From positions 62,001 through 126,000 of the forward strand of contig NZ_JADGMI010000008.1 in NCBI RefSeq assembly GCF_015234305.1: a stretch of DNA of 64,000 nucleotides. Reading direction: 5' to 3'. Under the pieces are notes generated by a model, which did not search any database, was not told where the DNA came from, and was given only the letters and a program-made list of their open reading frames with translations. The DNA comes from Superficieibacter sp. 1612_C1. Its GTDB lineage: Bacteria; Pseudomonadota; Gammaproteobacteria; Enterobacterales; Enterobacteriaceae. Every line of letters begins with the position of its first letter. The first letter of the stretch is position 1. The position numbers and the translations under genes are program-made. Below are positions 46,283-57,259 of this stretch, one piece after another.

Positions 46283-46891
46283 TCACCACGAAAAAAGCGG
46301 CCATTTCTTATCAACGGTCTCCAGCTGCGGCGCATCAAATACCGCCTGCGGGGAGATCACCGTTTCATCCAGCGGAATAGCCTTTCCGTAGCGCTCTTTG
46401 ATTTTGGCCTGAACGGCGGGAGAGCTCAGATCGAACTCCTTCATCTTTTGCAGCTTTCCGACCTGCATGTTCAGCGCATGAAAATAGACCTTCCATACAA
46501 CTTCAGAACAATACTGGCGATCGTCAGACCAGGCGAAAAATAAATCATACGGTTTGCCCAGATAGCCTTTCGCCGTTTGTGCCAGTTTTTTCTGCTGCTG
46601 TGCGGACAGCCCACCGTTAACGCGACGAATGACATACTTGCCATCTTCGCCGCGGGCGATAAATTTTTGCAGCGGGGTATAAACGACCGGGCCAATCGCC
46701 TCGAACACATACGGCTTTTTATTGCGGATGACGACCATGCCCGTATGGCTATAGTCCGAATGAGTCGCTAACTGGATGGCTTTACTCTGCGAGGAGCGGG
46801 AGATCTGAAAAATGATATCGCCCGTCTGCGGCTCATAGGCCAGCGCGGGGTAACAGACAGCCAGCCCGAGGGCCAGAAGATATTTTTTCAT
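46283..46891 (-). CDS. yiiX: YiiX, permuted papain-fold (YebB/NlpC-like) hydrolase
   Basis: A 202-residue exported protein, the E. coli length. Residues 1-18 form a signal peptide (MKKYLLALGLAVCYPALA). The permuted NlpC/P60 layout places the catalytic His first, in ATHSDYSHTGMVVI, and the Cys later, in DDRQYCSEVVWKVY, as in the YiiX/YebB family of cysteine hydrolases. Its substrate in enterics is not established. ATG 46891 follows AGGGA. It lies between metJ and the broken lipoprotein gene, all on the minus strand. Confidence 0.93.
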   Translation of the reverse strand: MKKYLLALGLAVCYPALAYEPQTGDIIFQISRSSQSKAIQLATHSDYSHTGMVVIRNKKPYVFEAIGPVVYTPLQKFIARGEDGKYVIRRVNGGLSAQQQKKLAQTAKGYLGKPYDLFFAWSDDRQYCSEVVWKVYFHALNMQVGKLQKMKEFDLSSPAVQAKIKERYGKAIPLDETVISPQAVFDAPQLETVDKKWPLFSW

Positions 46892-46948
46892 ACGGTTTCC
46901 CTGTAAACGAGCAGGGCGGTTCGACATCCATGAACCGCCGTTAAAGCA

Positions 46949-47266
46949 TCAGTACTCCCACGTCTCCGGGTCGATCCCCAGCTCGCGCATGATCACTTTC
47001 GCGTCTTCCGGAATTTCGTCGCTGCGCTCTTTACGCAGATCGGCATCATTCGGTAACGGTTGACCGGTAAAGGCGTGCAGGAACGCTTCGCAGAGCAGTT
47101 CACTGTTGGTGGCATGACGCAGGTTATTCACCTGACGACGCGTGCGTTCATCGGTGAGGATTTTTAACACCTTCAGAGGAATGGAAACCGTAATTTTTTT
47201 TACTTGCTCACTCTTCTTACCGTGCTCAGCGTATGGGCTGATATATTCGCCGCTCCATTCAGCCAT
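46949..47266 (-). CDS. metJ: methionine repressor MetJ
   Basis: A 105-residue ribbon-helix-helix repressor, identical in length to E. coli MetJ. With S-adenosylmethionine it represses methionine biosynthesis genes. The DNA-contacting beta strand is [12 protein letters not shown] and the helices include [28 protein letters not shown]. It is divergent from metB and autoregulated through the shared operator. Confidence 0.98.
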   Translation of the reverse strand: MAEWSGEYISPYAEHGKKSEQVKKITVSIPLKVLKILTDERTRRQVNNLRHATNSELLCEAFLHAFTGQPLPNDADLRKERSDEIPEDAKVIMRELGIDPETWEY

Positions 47267-47438
47267 GAGTTACCTTGATCCTCTCACTATTAATAAAGGG
47301 CCGAACGTAGGTTCAGGCCGTAATTGCGCGTAGTTTACCTTAGTGAGAACGCTCTGACACGAGGTAAGCATTCTCAGATGTGCGCTAATGCATATAATTT
47401 TAACGGCTATTTGCCGTTTGCTCAATCTATACGCAAAG

Positions 47439-47470
47439 AAGTTTAGATGTCCAGATGTATTGACGTCTAT
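47439..47470. promoter_or_regulatory. MetJ operator between metJ and metB
   Basis: Tandem eight-base Met boxes resembling AGACGTCT are seen as AAGTTTAG, ATGTCCAG, ATGTATTG and ACGTCTAT, in the same order as in E. coli. They should control both metJ and metB. Confidence 0.88.
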
Positions 47471-47528
47471 TATAACAATGTTTACTCTGGTGCCTGACTT
47501 TTCATCGACTTTGCCAGGATGATTCACT

Positions 47529-48689
47529 ATGACGCGTAAACAGGCCACCATCGCAGTGCGTAGCGGGTTAAATGACGACGAGCAGTACGGCTGCGTTGTT
47601 CCCCCGATCCATCTTTCCAGCACCTATAACTTCACCGGTTTTAATGAGCCGCGCGCTCACGACTATTCGCGTCGCGGTAATCCTACCCGCGACGTGGTAC
47701 AGCGTGCGCTGGCCGAGCTGGAAGGGGGTGCGGGTGCGGTGCTGACCAATACCGGCATGTCGGCCATTCTTCTGGTGACGACAGTATTTCTGAAGCCGGG
47801 CGATCTGCTGGTTGCGCCGCATGACTGCTATGGCGGCAGCTATCGTCTGTTCGACAGTCTGGCAAAACGCGGATGCTACCGGGTTCTGTTTGTCGATCAG
47901 GGCGATGAAAAGGCGTTGCAGGCGGCGCTGGCTGAAAAACCGAAGCTGGTATTAGTCGAAAGCCCCAGTAATCCATTGTTACGCGTCGTGGATATTGCGA
48001 AAATCTGTCAGCTGGCGCGCGACGCTGGCGCGTTGAGCGTGGTGGATAACACCTTCCTGAGTCCGGCGCTGCAAAATCCGCTGGCGCTGGGAGCCGATCT
48101 GGTATTGCATTCATGTACTAAATACCTGAACGGTCATTCGGACGTGGTTGCGGGCGTAGTCATCGCCAAAGATCCTGAGCTTGTCACCGAACTGGCATGG
48201 TGGGCGAATAATATCGGCGTAACCGGCGGGGCGTTTGACAGCTATCTGCTACTGCGCGGTCTGCGCACGCTCTCGCCACGTATGGAAGTGGCCCAGCGCA
48301 ACGCGCAGGGGATCGTTGAATACCTGAAAACACAGCCGCTGGTGAAAAAGTTGTATCACCCGTCGCTGCCGGAAAATCAGGGGCATGAGATTGCGGCACG
48401 CCAGCAGAAAGGATTCGGGGCGATGCTGAGTTTTGAACTGGATGGCGATGAGCAAACATTGCGTCGCTTCTTAAGCGGGCTGTCACTGTTTACGCTGGCG
48501 GAGTCTTTAGGTGGGGTTGAAAGTTTAATCTCCCACGCTGCCACCATGACGCACGCGGGTATGGCACCGGAAGCACGTGCCGCCGCCGGGATCTCCGAGA
48601 CGCTGTTGCGTATCTCGACCGGTATTGAAGATGGTGAAGATTTAATTGCCGATCTGGAAAATGGCTTCCGGATCGCATCGAAGGGGTAA
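47529..48689 (+). CDS. metB: cystathionine gamma-synthase MetB
   Basis: A 386-residue PLP enzyme, the E. coli length. It joins O-succinylhomoserine and cysteine to cystathionine. The PLP Lys is in LHSCTKYLNGHSDVV. Further landmarks are SRRGNPTRDVVQRALAELEG, NTGMSAILLV and DNTFLSPALQNPL. The MetB-type C-terminus LGGVESLISHAATMTHAGM is present. metL starts two bases after its stop, so translation is coupled. Confidence 0.98.
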   Translation: MTRKQATIAVRSGLNDDEQYGCVVPPIHLSSTYNFTGFNEPRAHDYSRRGNPTRDVVQRALAELEGGAGAVLTNTGMSAILLVTTVFLKPGDLLVAPHDCYGGSYRLFDSLAKRGCYRVLFVDQGDEKALQAALAEKPKLVLVESPSNPLLRVVDIAKICQLARDAGALSVVDNTFLSPALQNPLALGADLVLHSCTKYLNGHSDVVAGVVIAKDPELVTELAWWANNIGVTGGAFDSYLLLRGLRTLSPRMEVAQRNAQGIVEYLKTQPLVKKLYHPSLPENQGHEIAARQQKGFGAMLSFELDGDEQTLRRFLSGLSLFTLAESLGGVESLISHAATMTHAGMAPEARAAAGISETLLRISTGIEDGEDLIADLENGFRIASKG

Positions 48690-48691
48690 AC

Positions 48692-51124
48692 ATGAGTGTG
48701 ATAGCGCAGGCAGGGACGAAGGGTCGTCAACTGCATAAATTTGGTGGCAGTAGTCTGGCAGATGTGAAGTGTTATCTGCGTGTCGCGGGCATTATGGCGG
48801 AGTATTCGCAGCCCGGCGATATGATGGTCGTCTCTGCGGCAGGCAGCACCACCAACCAGTTGATTAGCTGGCTGAAGCTCAGCCAGACCGATCGCCTCTC
48901 TGCGCATCAGGTTCAACAATCGCTGCGTCGTTATCAGAGCGAATTGATTACCGGTCTGTTGCCTGCGGGCATTGCTGACGGATTAATCAGCGCCTTTATT
49001 CACGATCTTGAGCGCCTGGCGGGATTGCTGGATAGCGGTATTAACGATGCCGTCTATGCGGAAGTGGTGGGCCACGGTGAAGTTTGGTCAGCGCGTTTAA
49101 TGTCGGCGGTGCTTAATCAGCAAGGGCTGGAGGCTGCCTGGCTGGACGCGCGTGAGTTCCTGCGTGCCGAACGCGCCGCGCAGCCGCAGGTCGATGAAGG
49201 TCTATCCTGGCCGCTGCTGCAAGAGTTACTGATACAGCATCCCAATAAGCGCCTGGTCGTGACTGGATTTATCAGCCGCAACAACGCGGGCGAAACCGTG
49301 CTGCTGGGGCGTAATGGTTCTGACTATTCCGCCACGCAAATCGGCGCGCTGGCAGGCGTTTCCCGCGTCACCATCTGGAGTGATGTAGCTGGCGTTTATA
49401 GCGCCGACCCGCGCAAAGTCAAAGATGCCTGCCTGCTGCCGCTGCTGCGTCTGGATGAAGCCAGCGAACTGGCGCGTCTGGCGGCCCCGGTTTTGCACAC
49501 CCGTACCTTGCAGCCGGTGTCCGGCAGCGATATCGATTTACAGTTGCGCTGTAGCTATACGCCGGATCAGGGTTCAACCCGTATTGAGCGCGTGCTGGCA
49601 TCGGGGACTGGCGCACGTATCGTGACCAGTCATGATGATGTTTGTCTGATTGAATTCCAGGTGCCCGCCAGTCAGGACTTCAAACTGGCGCATAAAGAGA
49701 TCGACCAGCTGCTGAAGCGTGCGCAGGTGCGTCCGCTGGCGGTGGGGGTGCATAACGATCGCCATCTGTTACAGTTCTGCTATACCTCTGAAGTCGCCGA
49801 TAGCGCGCTGAAAATTCTCGACGAAGCGGGTCTGCCGGGGGAACTACGCCTGCGTCAGGGGCTGGTGCTGGTAGCAATGGTCGGCGCGGGCGTCAGCCGT
49901 AATGCGCTGCATTGCCACCGTTTCTGGCAGCAACTGAAAGGGCAACCGGTCGAGTTTACCTGGCAGTCGGAAGAGGGCATTAGCCTGGTGGCCGTGCTGC
50001 GTACCGGCCCGACGGAAAGTCTGATCCAGGGGCTGCACCAGTCCATCTTCCGTGCGGAAAAACGTATCGGTCTGATACTGTTCGGCAAAGGCAATATCGG
50101 ATCGCGCTGGCTGGAGCTGTTTGCTCGCGAGCAAAGCACGCTCTCGGCGCGCACCGGCTTTGAGTTTGTGCTGGCGGGCGTGGTGGACAGCCGCCGCAGC
50201 CTGCTCAACTACGAGGGGCTGGATGCCAGTCGCGCGCTGGCATTCTTTAACGATGAGGCTATTGAGCAGGATGAAGAGTCGCTGTTCCTGTGGATGCGTG
50301 CCCACCCGTATGATGATTTAGTGGTGCTTGATGTGACCGCCAGCGAGCAACTGGCCGATCAGTATCTGGATTTTGCCAGCCACGGTTTCCATGTTATTAG
50401 TGCCAATAAACTGGCGGGTGCCAGCAGCAGCGATAAATATCGTCAAATCCGTGATGCGTTTGAGAAAACCGGACGCCACTGGCTGTACAACGCCACCGTG
50501 GGTGCGGGCTTGCCAATCAACCATACGGTGCGCGATCTGATCGACAGCGGCGATACTATTTTGTCGATCAGCGGAATTTTCTCCGGCACCCTCTCCTGGC
50601 TGTTCCTGCAATTTGATGGCACCGTGCCGTTTACCGATCTGGTCGATCAGGCGTGGCAGCAGGGGCTGACAGAGCCAGACCCGCGGGTCGATCTCTCCGG
50701 TAAAGACGTCATGCGCAAGCTGGTGATCCTGGCGCGCGAAGCGGGATACAACATCGAACCTGACCAGGTGCGTGTGGAGTCGCTGGTGCCGTCGCATTGC
50801 GAAGAGGGGTCGGTCGACCACTTCTTTGAGAACGGCGATGAACTGAATGAGCAGATGGTGCAGCGGCTGGAAGCCGCGCGCGAAATGGGCCTGGTGCTGC
50901 GCTACGTGGCCCGTTTCGACGCCAACGGCAAGGCGCGCGTCGGCGTGGAAGCGGTACGTCCGGAACATCCGCTGGCGGCGCTACTGCCGTGCGATAACGT
51001 GTTCGCCATCGAAAGCCGCTGGTATCGCGATAACCCGCTGGTGATCCGTGGACCGGGCGCTGGTCGTGATGTGACGGCCGGAGCGATTCAGTCGGATATT
51101 AACCGGCTGGCGCAGTTGCTGTAA
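48692..51124 (+). CDS. metL: bifunctional aspartokinase II/homoserine dehydrogenase II MetL
   Basis: An 810-residue fusion, the E. coli length. Residues 1-450 form the aspartokinase (HKFGGSSLADVKCY, the ATP-site GRNGSDYSATQIGAL, then degenerate ACT domains). Residues about 455-810 form homoserine dehydrogenase (LILFGKGNIGSRWLELF, ISANKLAGA, NATVGAGLPINHTVRDLI). It feeds aspartate carbon into homoserine for methionine and is regulated by MetJ with metB rather than by feedback from threonine. Confidence 0.98.
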   Translation: MSVIAQAGTKGRQLHKFGGSSLADVKCYLRVAGIMAEYSQPGDMMVVSAAGSTTNQLISWLKLSQTDRLSAHQVQQSLRRYQSELITGLLPAGIADGLISAFIHDLERLAGLLDSGINDAVYAEVVGHGEVWSARLMSAVLNQQGLEAAWLDAREFLRAERAAQPQVDEGLSWPLLQELLIQHPNKRLVVTGFISRNNAGETVLLGRNGSDYSATQIGALAGVSRVTIWSDVAGVYSADPRKVKDACLLPLLRLDEASELARLAAPVLHTRTLQPVSGSDIDLQLRCSYTPDQGSTRIERVLASGTGARIVTSHDDVCLIEFQVPASQDFKLAHKEIDQLLKRAQVRPLAVGVHNDRHLLQFCYTSEVADSALKILDEAGLPGELRLRQGLVLVAMVGAGVSRNALHCHRFWQQLKGQPVEFTWQSEEGISLVAVLRTGPTESLIQGLHQSIFRAEKRIGLILFGKGNIGSRWLELFAREQSTLSARTGFEFVLAGVVDSRRSLLNYEGLDASRALAFFNDEAIEQDEESLFLWMRAHPYDDLVVLDVTASEQLADQYLDFASHGFHVISANKLAGASSSDKYRQIRDAFEKTGRHWLYNATVGAGLPINHTVRDLIDSGDTILSISGIFSGTLSWLFLQFDGTVPFTDLVDQAWQQGLTEPDPRVDLSGKDVMRKLVILAREAGYNIEPDQVRVESLVPSHCEEGSVDHFFENGDELNEQMVQRLEAAREMGLVLRYVARFDANGKARVGVEAVRPEHPLAALLPCDNVFAIESRWYRDNPLVIRGPGAGRDVTAGAIQSDINRLAQLL

Positions 51125-51132
51125 TTTTATCG

Positions 51133-51160
51133 CCCGGCAGCGCTGCGCCTGCCGGGTTTT
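51133..51160 (+). terminator. metBL terminator
   Basis: CCCGGCAGCGCTGCGCCTGC closes into a REP-like hairpin with GCCGGG and ends in TTTT, eight bases after the metL stop. Confidence 0.75.
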
Positions 51161-51267
51161 CTCCTGCTTCCGTCATTGCATCCTGAATCTTTTTCACCTT
51201 CGCTGAGTAATCCTCACGCTTCGCAATCATTTTCCTGTTGACGCCATCCCGCTTTTCCGTCATTTTT

Positions 51268-51297
51268 ACATCTGGACGTCTAAACGGATAGATGTTC
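51268..51297 (+). promoter_or_regulatory. MetJ operator upstream of metF
   Basis: Met boxes run as ACATCTGG, ACGTCTAA, ACGGATAG, ATGTTC, covering the expected promoter of metF about 45-70 bases before its ATG. Confidence 0.85.
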
Positions 51298-51335
51298 GCA
51301 ACGCCCATAATAATGACACGCGATTGATGAGGTAA

Positions 51336-52229
<894 letters not shown>

Positions 52230-52263
52230 AGAAGACCGGGCAGTTTGCACCGCCCGGTTAAGG

Positions 52264-53574
52264 TTAGTGCGCTTTATTTGCCATGATTTCAATAATCTGC
52301 CGGTCGGTTTGCTGCATTGACTGACAGGCCAGCGCACACAGGTTGGCGATGGATTGCTCAACGTCGTGCGCCACAATCCCTTCATTCCCGGTGACGGCGG
52401 TGTTGTCCAGCGCCATCAGTACCGCTTTCCATGCCGCCGACGCGCTGGTAGAAACCTTCATCGCACAGCTATTCGACGCACCGTCGCAGATCATACCGCT
52501 GACATCACCAATCATATTGCTGATAGCCATGGCGATAGTCTCGTAACGCCCGTCCACCAGCCATGCCATACCTGCCGCTGCGCCCATGGAGGCCGTCGTG
52601 GCAGCGCACAGCGCTGATAACGTTGGTAACTGGTGATGAATATAAATCGCGCTCAGGTGCGAGAGCATCAGCGCGCGCGCCAGTTTTTCCTCGTCGGCAT
52701 TGAAGTATTCCGCCACCACCATGACCGGCAGAGTGGCGGCGATCCCCTGATTGCCGGAGCCGGAGTTACTCATCGCGGGTAGCGTTGCGCCTCCCATCCG
52801 CGCATCGGAGGCGGCGCTGGTACGGATCACAATCGCGGTGGAGAGATCGTTAGCCAGTAATCCCTTAGCGCACTGTTTTTCCAGCGTCGCGCCGATATGC
52901 AGCCCCCACTGACCGTTTAATCCCTCCTGTGACAATGCGCCGTTTAAACGGGCAGCCTCAAGGATAAAGAGGATATGCTTCAGAGGGACAAGATTCGCAA
53001 AGCGCAAAATGTCTGCCAGCGAGGCACCGGAAAGTGCGGCAAGCGGCGAGTCTGTTAACGCCTGCTGCGAGTGCTCGTCCAGGCTAAACAGCCGCCCGTT
53101 CTGGTTTTCAATAGCGACGATGCGGGTATGGCCGCCGATAATCGTCGTGCTGGTCCATGTCTCACCGCACCAGACCCTGACGCGAGAGTAAAGAATATCG
53201 TCGCAAGGTTCCTGAATCATCACGCGCACTTTCCCTGCCGCTAATAGCGCTTTGGCATCGGCCACGGCCTCAGGCGGCGCGGCTTTCAGGACTTCCAGTC
53301 CTGCGTCGGCATCGCCCCCCAGCGCTCCCAGCGCAGCGGCAATGGGCAGGCCGACCATGCCCGTTCCCGGAACGGTCACACCCATGCCGTTTTTCATCAG
53401 GTTTGGCGACACCCAGGCCTCAATGCGCTCTGGTTTACCCTCCAGATTTGCCGCAGAGACCGCCGCCGCCAGCGCCAGTGAAATGGGTTCGGTACAGCCG
53501 AGCGCGGGCTTCACTTCTTCACGCACCGCCTCGATAAAACTGTCCCATAGTGGATTCATTGTAGACTCAAACAT
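52264..53574 (-). CDS. cyuA: L-cysteine desulfidase CyuA (YhaM)
   Basis: A 436-residue protein, identical in length to E. coli CyuA/YhaM and alike along its whole length. It breaks L-cysteine into pyruvate, ammonia and sulfide under anaerobiosis using an oxygen-sensitive iron-sulfur cluster. Conserved Cys residues occur in [27 protein letters not shown] and [14 protein letters not shown], and the [16 protein letters not shown] loop is present. The ATG at 53574 is chosen because AAGG is eight bases upstream; the ATG six bases earlier is too close to it. It follows cyuP by 23 bases in one operon. Confidence 0.93.
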   Translation of the reverse strand: MFESTMNPLWDSFIEAVREEVKPALGCTEPISLALAAAVSAANLEGKPERIEAWVSPNLMKNGMGVTVPGTGMVGLPIAAALGALGGDADAGLEVLKAAPPEAVADAKALLAAGKVRVMIQEPCDDILYSRVRVWCGETWTSTTIIGGHTRIVAIENQNGRLFSLDEHSQQALTDSPLAALSGASLADILRFANLVPLKHILFILEAARLNGALSQEGLNGQWGLHIGATLEKQCAKGLLANDLSTAIVIRTSAASDARMGGATLPAMSNSGSGNQGIAATLPVMVVAEYFNADEEKLARALMLSHLSAIYIHHQLPTLSALCAATTASMGAAAGMAWLVDGRYETIAMAISNMIGDVSGMICDGASNSCAMKVSTSASAAWKAVLMALDNTAVTGNEGIVAHDVEQSIANLCALACQSMQQTDRQIIEIMANKAH

Positions 53575-53597
53575 AGCCATAACCTTTTACAAACACC

Positions 53598-54929
53598 TCA
53601 GGAAAATGCGAGGAATGGGGAAACGCACAGCAGCAGGCCCGTCACAATAATAATGACCAGCGAGACGCCTTTATATTTATGCAGGGCTGGAACCTGGTAG
53701 ACCAGCCACGCCGGGATTAAACAACCCACCAGACCGAATATCGGGCTACAAATTGAGGTAAAGCTCAGGACCGGAGCATTAAGCACGATGGCGCTCCACG
53801 CCAGCAAAATAGCGAAAAGCATAATGCCGCGCTGCACCCATTGTTCGTTGATGCGGTCCGCCGGATATTTGCGGCGCAGCAGGTTCATGACGATCCCCTG
53901 CGTGGCTTCGCGGAAACCCAGATAGACGCCAAAAAAAGCGGTCATCACGGCGAAAATGTTCAGGATCACGCTGACGATTTTTACCCAGCCTGCGCCCGCG
54001 CCGCTAATAAATTGCGCGGCAATCGCCAGCGCAGAAATATTTTGCGCCTGGGCTTTTACCGCTTCCTCGTGGCCCATCGCCAGCGTAAACGAAACGGCAT
54101 AGAAGAAGACGGTCACGAAGAGAATGCCGAAAGCGATATTCATTGCCCGCAACGCTTTATAGCGCGCCACTTCAATGGATTTTTCCCGCGAACGGTAGGA
54201 GATGACCATCGGGCTTAACGTCTGAATAAACAGAATCGAGGTCAGCGTAAAGGGCAGCGTGATAATGGCATTTTTGATTAACAGCCCCAGCGGCGGAAGT
54301 GCGCCAACATTATACAGATGCCACATACCGACCATCGCAATGCCAAGCGCTGCGACCACCAGCAGTTTTGTGAGCACCATGCCGGTTGAAATTTTAAACA
54401 GTAACTTTTCACCGCGCGATGAAATGGCGACCAGAATACAAATTAGCACCAGACCATAAAACGGGTTTTCGGAGAGCAGCGTGTCCGTCACGCCAAAGGT
54501 ATGCAAATAGGAGGCGCTGTCGTTAGTGATGGCAGTGGAATAAACAAACATCCAGATCACCAGCATGACAAAATAGAGCGCACCTAATAAAACCCCCCAG
54601 TTCTTACCCAGATAACCGCTAATAACGCTTGGGTAATCTTTACACTCCGGCGATTCTGCAAGGGTGTTAATAAAGAGACGCTGAAAAAGGTACATCGCCG
54701 GGTAGCCGATAATTGAGGACAGCAGAAATACCCATAATCCCATTAGTCCGACCTGGACGGGTAAAAAGACAATCCCCGCGCCAATGGCCATCCCGATACT
54801 CATAATGACCCACCCGGTATCGGTGCTGTCGAATTTCGTTGCTTCGCGCCATTCGCTCTCGGTCATATCAGCTCGCCGACGAGGAGTGGATGTCTCCACA
54901 ACTATGCTGTTTTTATTAACGGTTTCCAT
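53598..54929 (-). CDS. cyuP: cysteine permease CyuP (YhaO)
   Basis: A 443-residue inner-membrane amino acid carrier of the STP/HAAAP family, equal in length to E. coli YhaO, which imports cysteine for CyuA. Eleven helices are visible. Family stretches are STDTGWVIMSIGMAIGAGIV, FLLSSIIGYPAMYLFQRLFI, SRGEKLLFKISTGMVLTKLL and FREATQGIVMNLL. The start at 54929 gives METVNKNSI; the frame is open forty codons further upstream without any resemblance to the family. In E. coli this operon is far from met genes. Confidence 0.9.
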   Translation of the reverse strand: METVNKNSIVVETSTPRRRADMTESEWREATKFDSTDTGWVIMSIGMAIGAGIVFLPVQVGLMGLWVFLLSSIIGYPAMYLFQRLFINTLAESPECKDYPSVISGYLGKNWGVLLGALYFVMLVIWMFVYSTAITNDSASYLHTFGVTDTLLSENPFYGLVLICILVAISSRGEKLLFKISTGMVLTKLLVVAALGIAMVGMWHLYNVGALPPLGLLIKNAIITLPFTLTSILFIQTLSPMVISYRSREKSIEVARYKALRAMNIAFGILFVTVFFYAVSFTLAMGHEEAVKAQAQNISALAIAAQFISGAGAGWVKIVSVILNIFAVMTAFFGVYLGFREATQGIVMNLLRRKYPADRINEQWVQRGIMLFAILLAWSAIVLNAPVLSFTSICSPIFGLVGCLIPAWLVYQVPALHKYKGVSLVIIIVTGLLLCVSPFLAFS

Positions 54930-55366
54930 AATTTTTTTTCGCTCAAGTAGGATAGAGATAATTATTTTTTTACCGCGAAAATAGCGAGCGATGCGCGGCA
55001 GGGTATTAGCAGGCGCTTTTCTTATAATGAGGGAATCATACGCGGGCAAAGGGAGAAAGTTTTCACCAATCTCAGGAGTAAAACGCTTATTTTTGGAAAA
55101 TTAAGCTCTAAAGGAATTAATTTTAAGGAAAGTATTCTATCACTTGTGTATGTGAGAGGCAGATCACACTTCTTAAAAATAGCCAGACCCTCTTGCCAGA
55201 AGGTCTGTGTTAGCCATTACAACGTCAATTTCCGGACCACGGAGCATCTGCTGTGCAACATCCGGTGGCTGGGCGACAGCTTCACAGCCAGTCAGCGAAG
55301 GTGGCTGATATCGTGGTATATGGCTCTGAAAAAAGGCCATCCTGAACAGGATGGCCCGCTGAAAAA
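54930..55366. other. 437-base gap between cyuP and eptC
   Basis: It holds the cyuP promoter on one side and the eptC terminator on the other. A plus-strand frame at 55146-55409 has no ribosome site and resembles nothing I know. No other gene was found. A CRP-like pair TGTGA-N8-TCACA at 55151-55168 has the wrong spacer. Confidence 0.5.
55329..55356 (-). terminator. eptC intrinsic terminator
   Basis: GGCCATCCTG and CAGGATGGCC pair around TT and are followed on the minus strand by six T, ten bases after the eptC stop. Confidence 0.9.
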
Positions 55367-57106
55367 TTACTGGTTGCCGGTTAGCGTGCCAAAAGGGAGC
55401 GAATCGTAGTCAATCAGGGCCTTCTTCTTATAGGGATTACCAATCCAGCGCGTTCGCGTTGCTTCGACAAATTGCGGGCTGACAATCGAGCGCGTTGGAT
55501 CGTATCCGGTGTAGCGTAATCCCGCTAAATCTGACCAGGTATGGATAAGCTCAGAACTGCTGTACTTGCGATTCACGTCGCCGGAGACATCGCGCGGATG
55601 CGCCGCCTGCCATTTTTCTGACGTCCACAGCAGGAAAGGGATCGTGTACATATGGCGCGTCGGCGCTTCTTCGTTGCGCCCCTGCGTATGATGCGGCGGC
55701 GTGTCGTACACTTCTTCCCCATGATCGGAGAAATAGAGCAGGAAACCGTTAGGATCGGTCGCCTTATAATCCTTAATCAGGCTGGCAACAACATGGTCGT
55801 TATAGCGGTTGGCGTTGTCATAGTCGTTATACGCTTCCCGCTCTTCAGCGCTTAACCCGGCGGGCAGGTCATCGGTTTTGCCGTCGAATACGCCTTCGTT
55901 CTCCGGATAACGGTATTTGTACTTAATATGCGTTCCCAGCAAATGCACGATGATGAATTTCTTCGGCGCGGGATCGGCCATCACTTCTTTAAACGGTGCC
56001 AGCACGTTGGTGTCATACTCGCGGGCGCTCTGCATCCGCTCCTGATTCATATAGAACTGGTTATCGGTCTGCTTCGAGAATACCGTCAGCATGGTGTTAC
56101 GCGCGGTCAACGTCTGCTGGTTGGTGATCCAGAATGTTTTATAGCCCGCCTGCTTCATCATGTTCATCAGTGACGGCTGCGTCAGATACAGATCGGGATG
56201 CTTCTCGTCGGCGAAGGTCAGCGCCTGTTGCAGGATCTCAATGGTGTAGGGGCGCGAGGTCACCACATTATTGAATACGGTAAGTTGCTTATCGGTTTTG
56301 TGCAGCGCATCCAGCTCCGGCGTGGTTTCACGTGGGTAGCCATACAGGCTCATGCGGCCGCGCTGAGTGGATTCGCCGATCACCAGCACCAGCGTGCGCG
56401 GCATGTCGCCCGAACTGTCCTGCAAATTTTTCAGCGGGGCGAGGGCGCTGTTTTTATCCAGCAGACGGTTCAGGCTATCCAGCTGTCGACGGTACTGATA
56501 ATAGCCGGTGACAAATTGCCACGGCGCGGCAGGCTCCAGACGCGTCGAGAGCGAGGCGACCGATCGCTCGAATGACTTATCTTTCATCAGCATATTGCTG
56601 GCGACAGGATTCAGGATCAGCCCGTAGAGCAGGGCGAAAGAGACCACCCAGCGCCACGGCTTAGGGATATAGATCGGGCGCAGGCGTGACCACAGCAGGA
56701 TAGTCACCGCCGTATAGGCAACGGCCACCAGAACCAGCTTCAGGCTGAAATACTGACTTACGTATTCGCTGGCTTCACTGGCGTTAGTTTCGAACATCAC
56801 AAACAGGACGCTTTGCGAAAACTCCTGCCCGTAAATCACGTAGTAACTCAGCACCGCGATGGACGAGGCCCACAGCACAACGCCGATAACGGCGGCAATA
56901 ATGCGGGTGCGTTGCGGAAACAGAAAAAGCGGAACGAGCCACAGTGAACTGAACAGTAACGAGTCGCGCAGACCGTTAGTGCCGCTAAAACCGCTGAAGG
57001 TGATAACGGCCTGAAGCGCCGTGGAGAAAAAACAAAAGTAGAGTAAAGCCCAGCCGAGGGCTTTCCAGCTGAACGCGTGTTCAGACTGAGGTTGTGCGGA
57101 AGACAT
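55367..57106 (-). CDS. eptC: lipopolysaccharide heptose phosphoethanolamine transferase EptC
   Basis: A 579-residue inner-membrane enzyme (577 in E. coli, also called YijP/CptA) that adds phosphoethanolamine to heptose I of the LPS core. Five N-terminal helices occupy about residues 12-175. The periplasmic sulfatase-type domain has the zinc/nucleophile stretch LVIGESTQRGRMSLYGY, HLLGTHIKYKYRYP, and YFSDHGEEVYD. It precedes ppc downstream on the minus strand, as in E. coli. Confidence 0.95.
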   Translation of the reverse strand: MSSAQPQSEHAFSWKALGWALLYFCFFSTALQAVITFSGFSGTNGLRDSLLFSSLWLVPLFLFPQRTRIIAAVIGVVLWASSIAVLSYYVIYGQEFSQSVLFVMFETNASEASEYVSQYFSLKLVLVAVAYTAVTILLWSRLRPIYIPKPWRWVVSFALLYGLILNPVASNMLMKDKSFERSVASLSTRLEPAAPWQFVTGYYQYRRQLDSLNRLLDKNSALAPLKNLQDSSGDMPRTLVLVIGESTQRGRMSLYGYPRETTPELDALHKTDKQLTVFNNVVTSRPYTIEILQQALTFADEKHPDLYLTQPSLMNMMKQAGYKTFWITNQQTLTARNTMLTVFSKQTDNQFYMNQERMQSAREYDTNVLAPFKEVMADPAPKKFIIVHLLGTHIKYKYRYPENEGVFDGKTDDLPAGLSAEEREAYNDYDNANRYNDHVVASLIKDYKATDPNGFLLYFSDHGEEVYDTPPHHTQGRNEEAPTRHMYTIPFLLWTSEKWQAAHPRDVSGDVNRKYSSSELIHTWSDLAGLRYTGYDPTRSIVSPQFVEATRTRWIGNPYKKKALIDYDSLPFGTLTGNQ

Positions 57107-57212
57107 ACGTTAGACCCGTAAAAAATTTTACCGGCAAGCGTAGCGGTCGAACATTAAGCCAACCTTAAATTTTGTATGGCAAAGGTGGAAGTTAACATCA
57201 GGGGAAGGGAAA

Positions 57213-57251
57213 GGGAAAACACCTCTTGCACCTGGCGGGCGCAAGAGGTGT
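57213..57251 (-). terminator. ppc intrinsic terminator
   Basis: ACACCTCTTGC and GCAAGAGGTGT form an eleven-pair stem with a TTTT tail on the minus strand, just after the ppc stop. Confidence 0.85.
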
Positions 57252-57259
57252 GGAGTTGA

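Noticed and set aside
48377-48919. 180-codon minus-strand frame across the metB-metL junction
   Set aside because: Antisense to two intact, coupled genes and without a plausible start.
55151-55168. CRP-like inverted pair upstream of cyuP
   Set aside because: The half sites TGTGA and TCACA are perfect but the spacer is eight bases rather than six, so binding is doubtful.
55146-55409. 87-codon frame between cyuP and eptC
   Set aside because: No ribosome site, runs through the eptC terminator into the eptC 3' end, and shows no recognisable feature.
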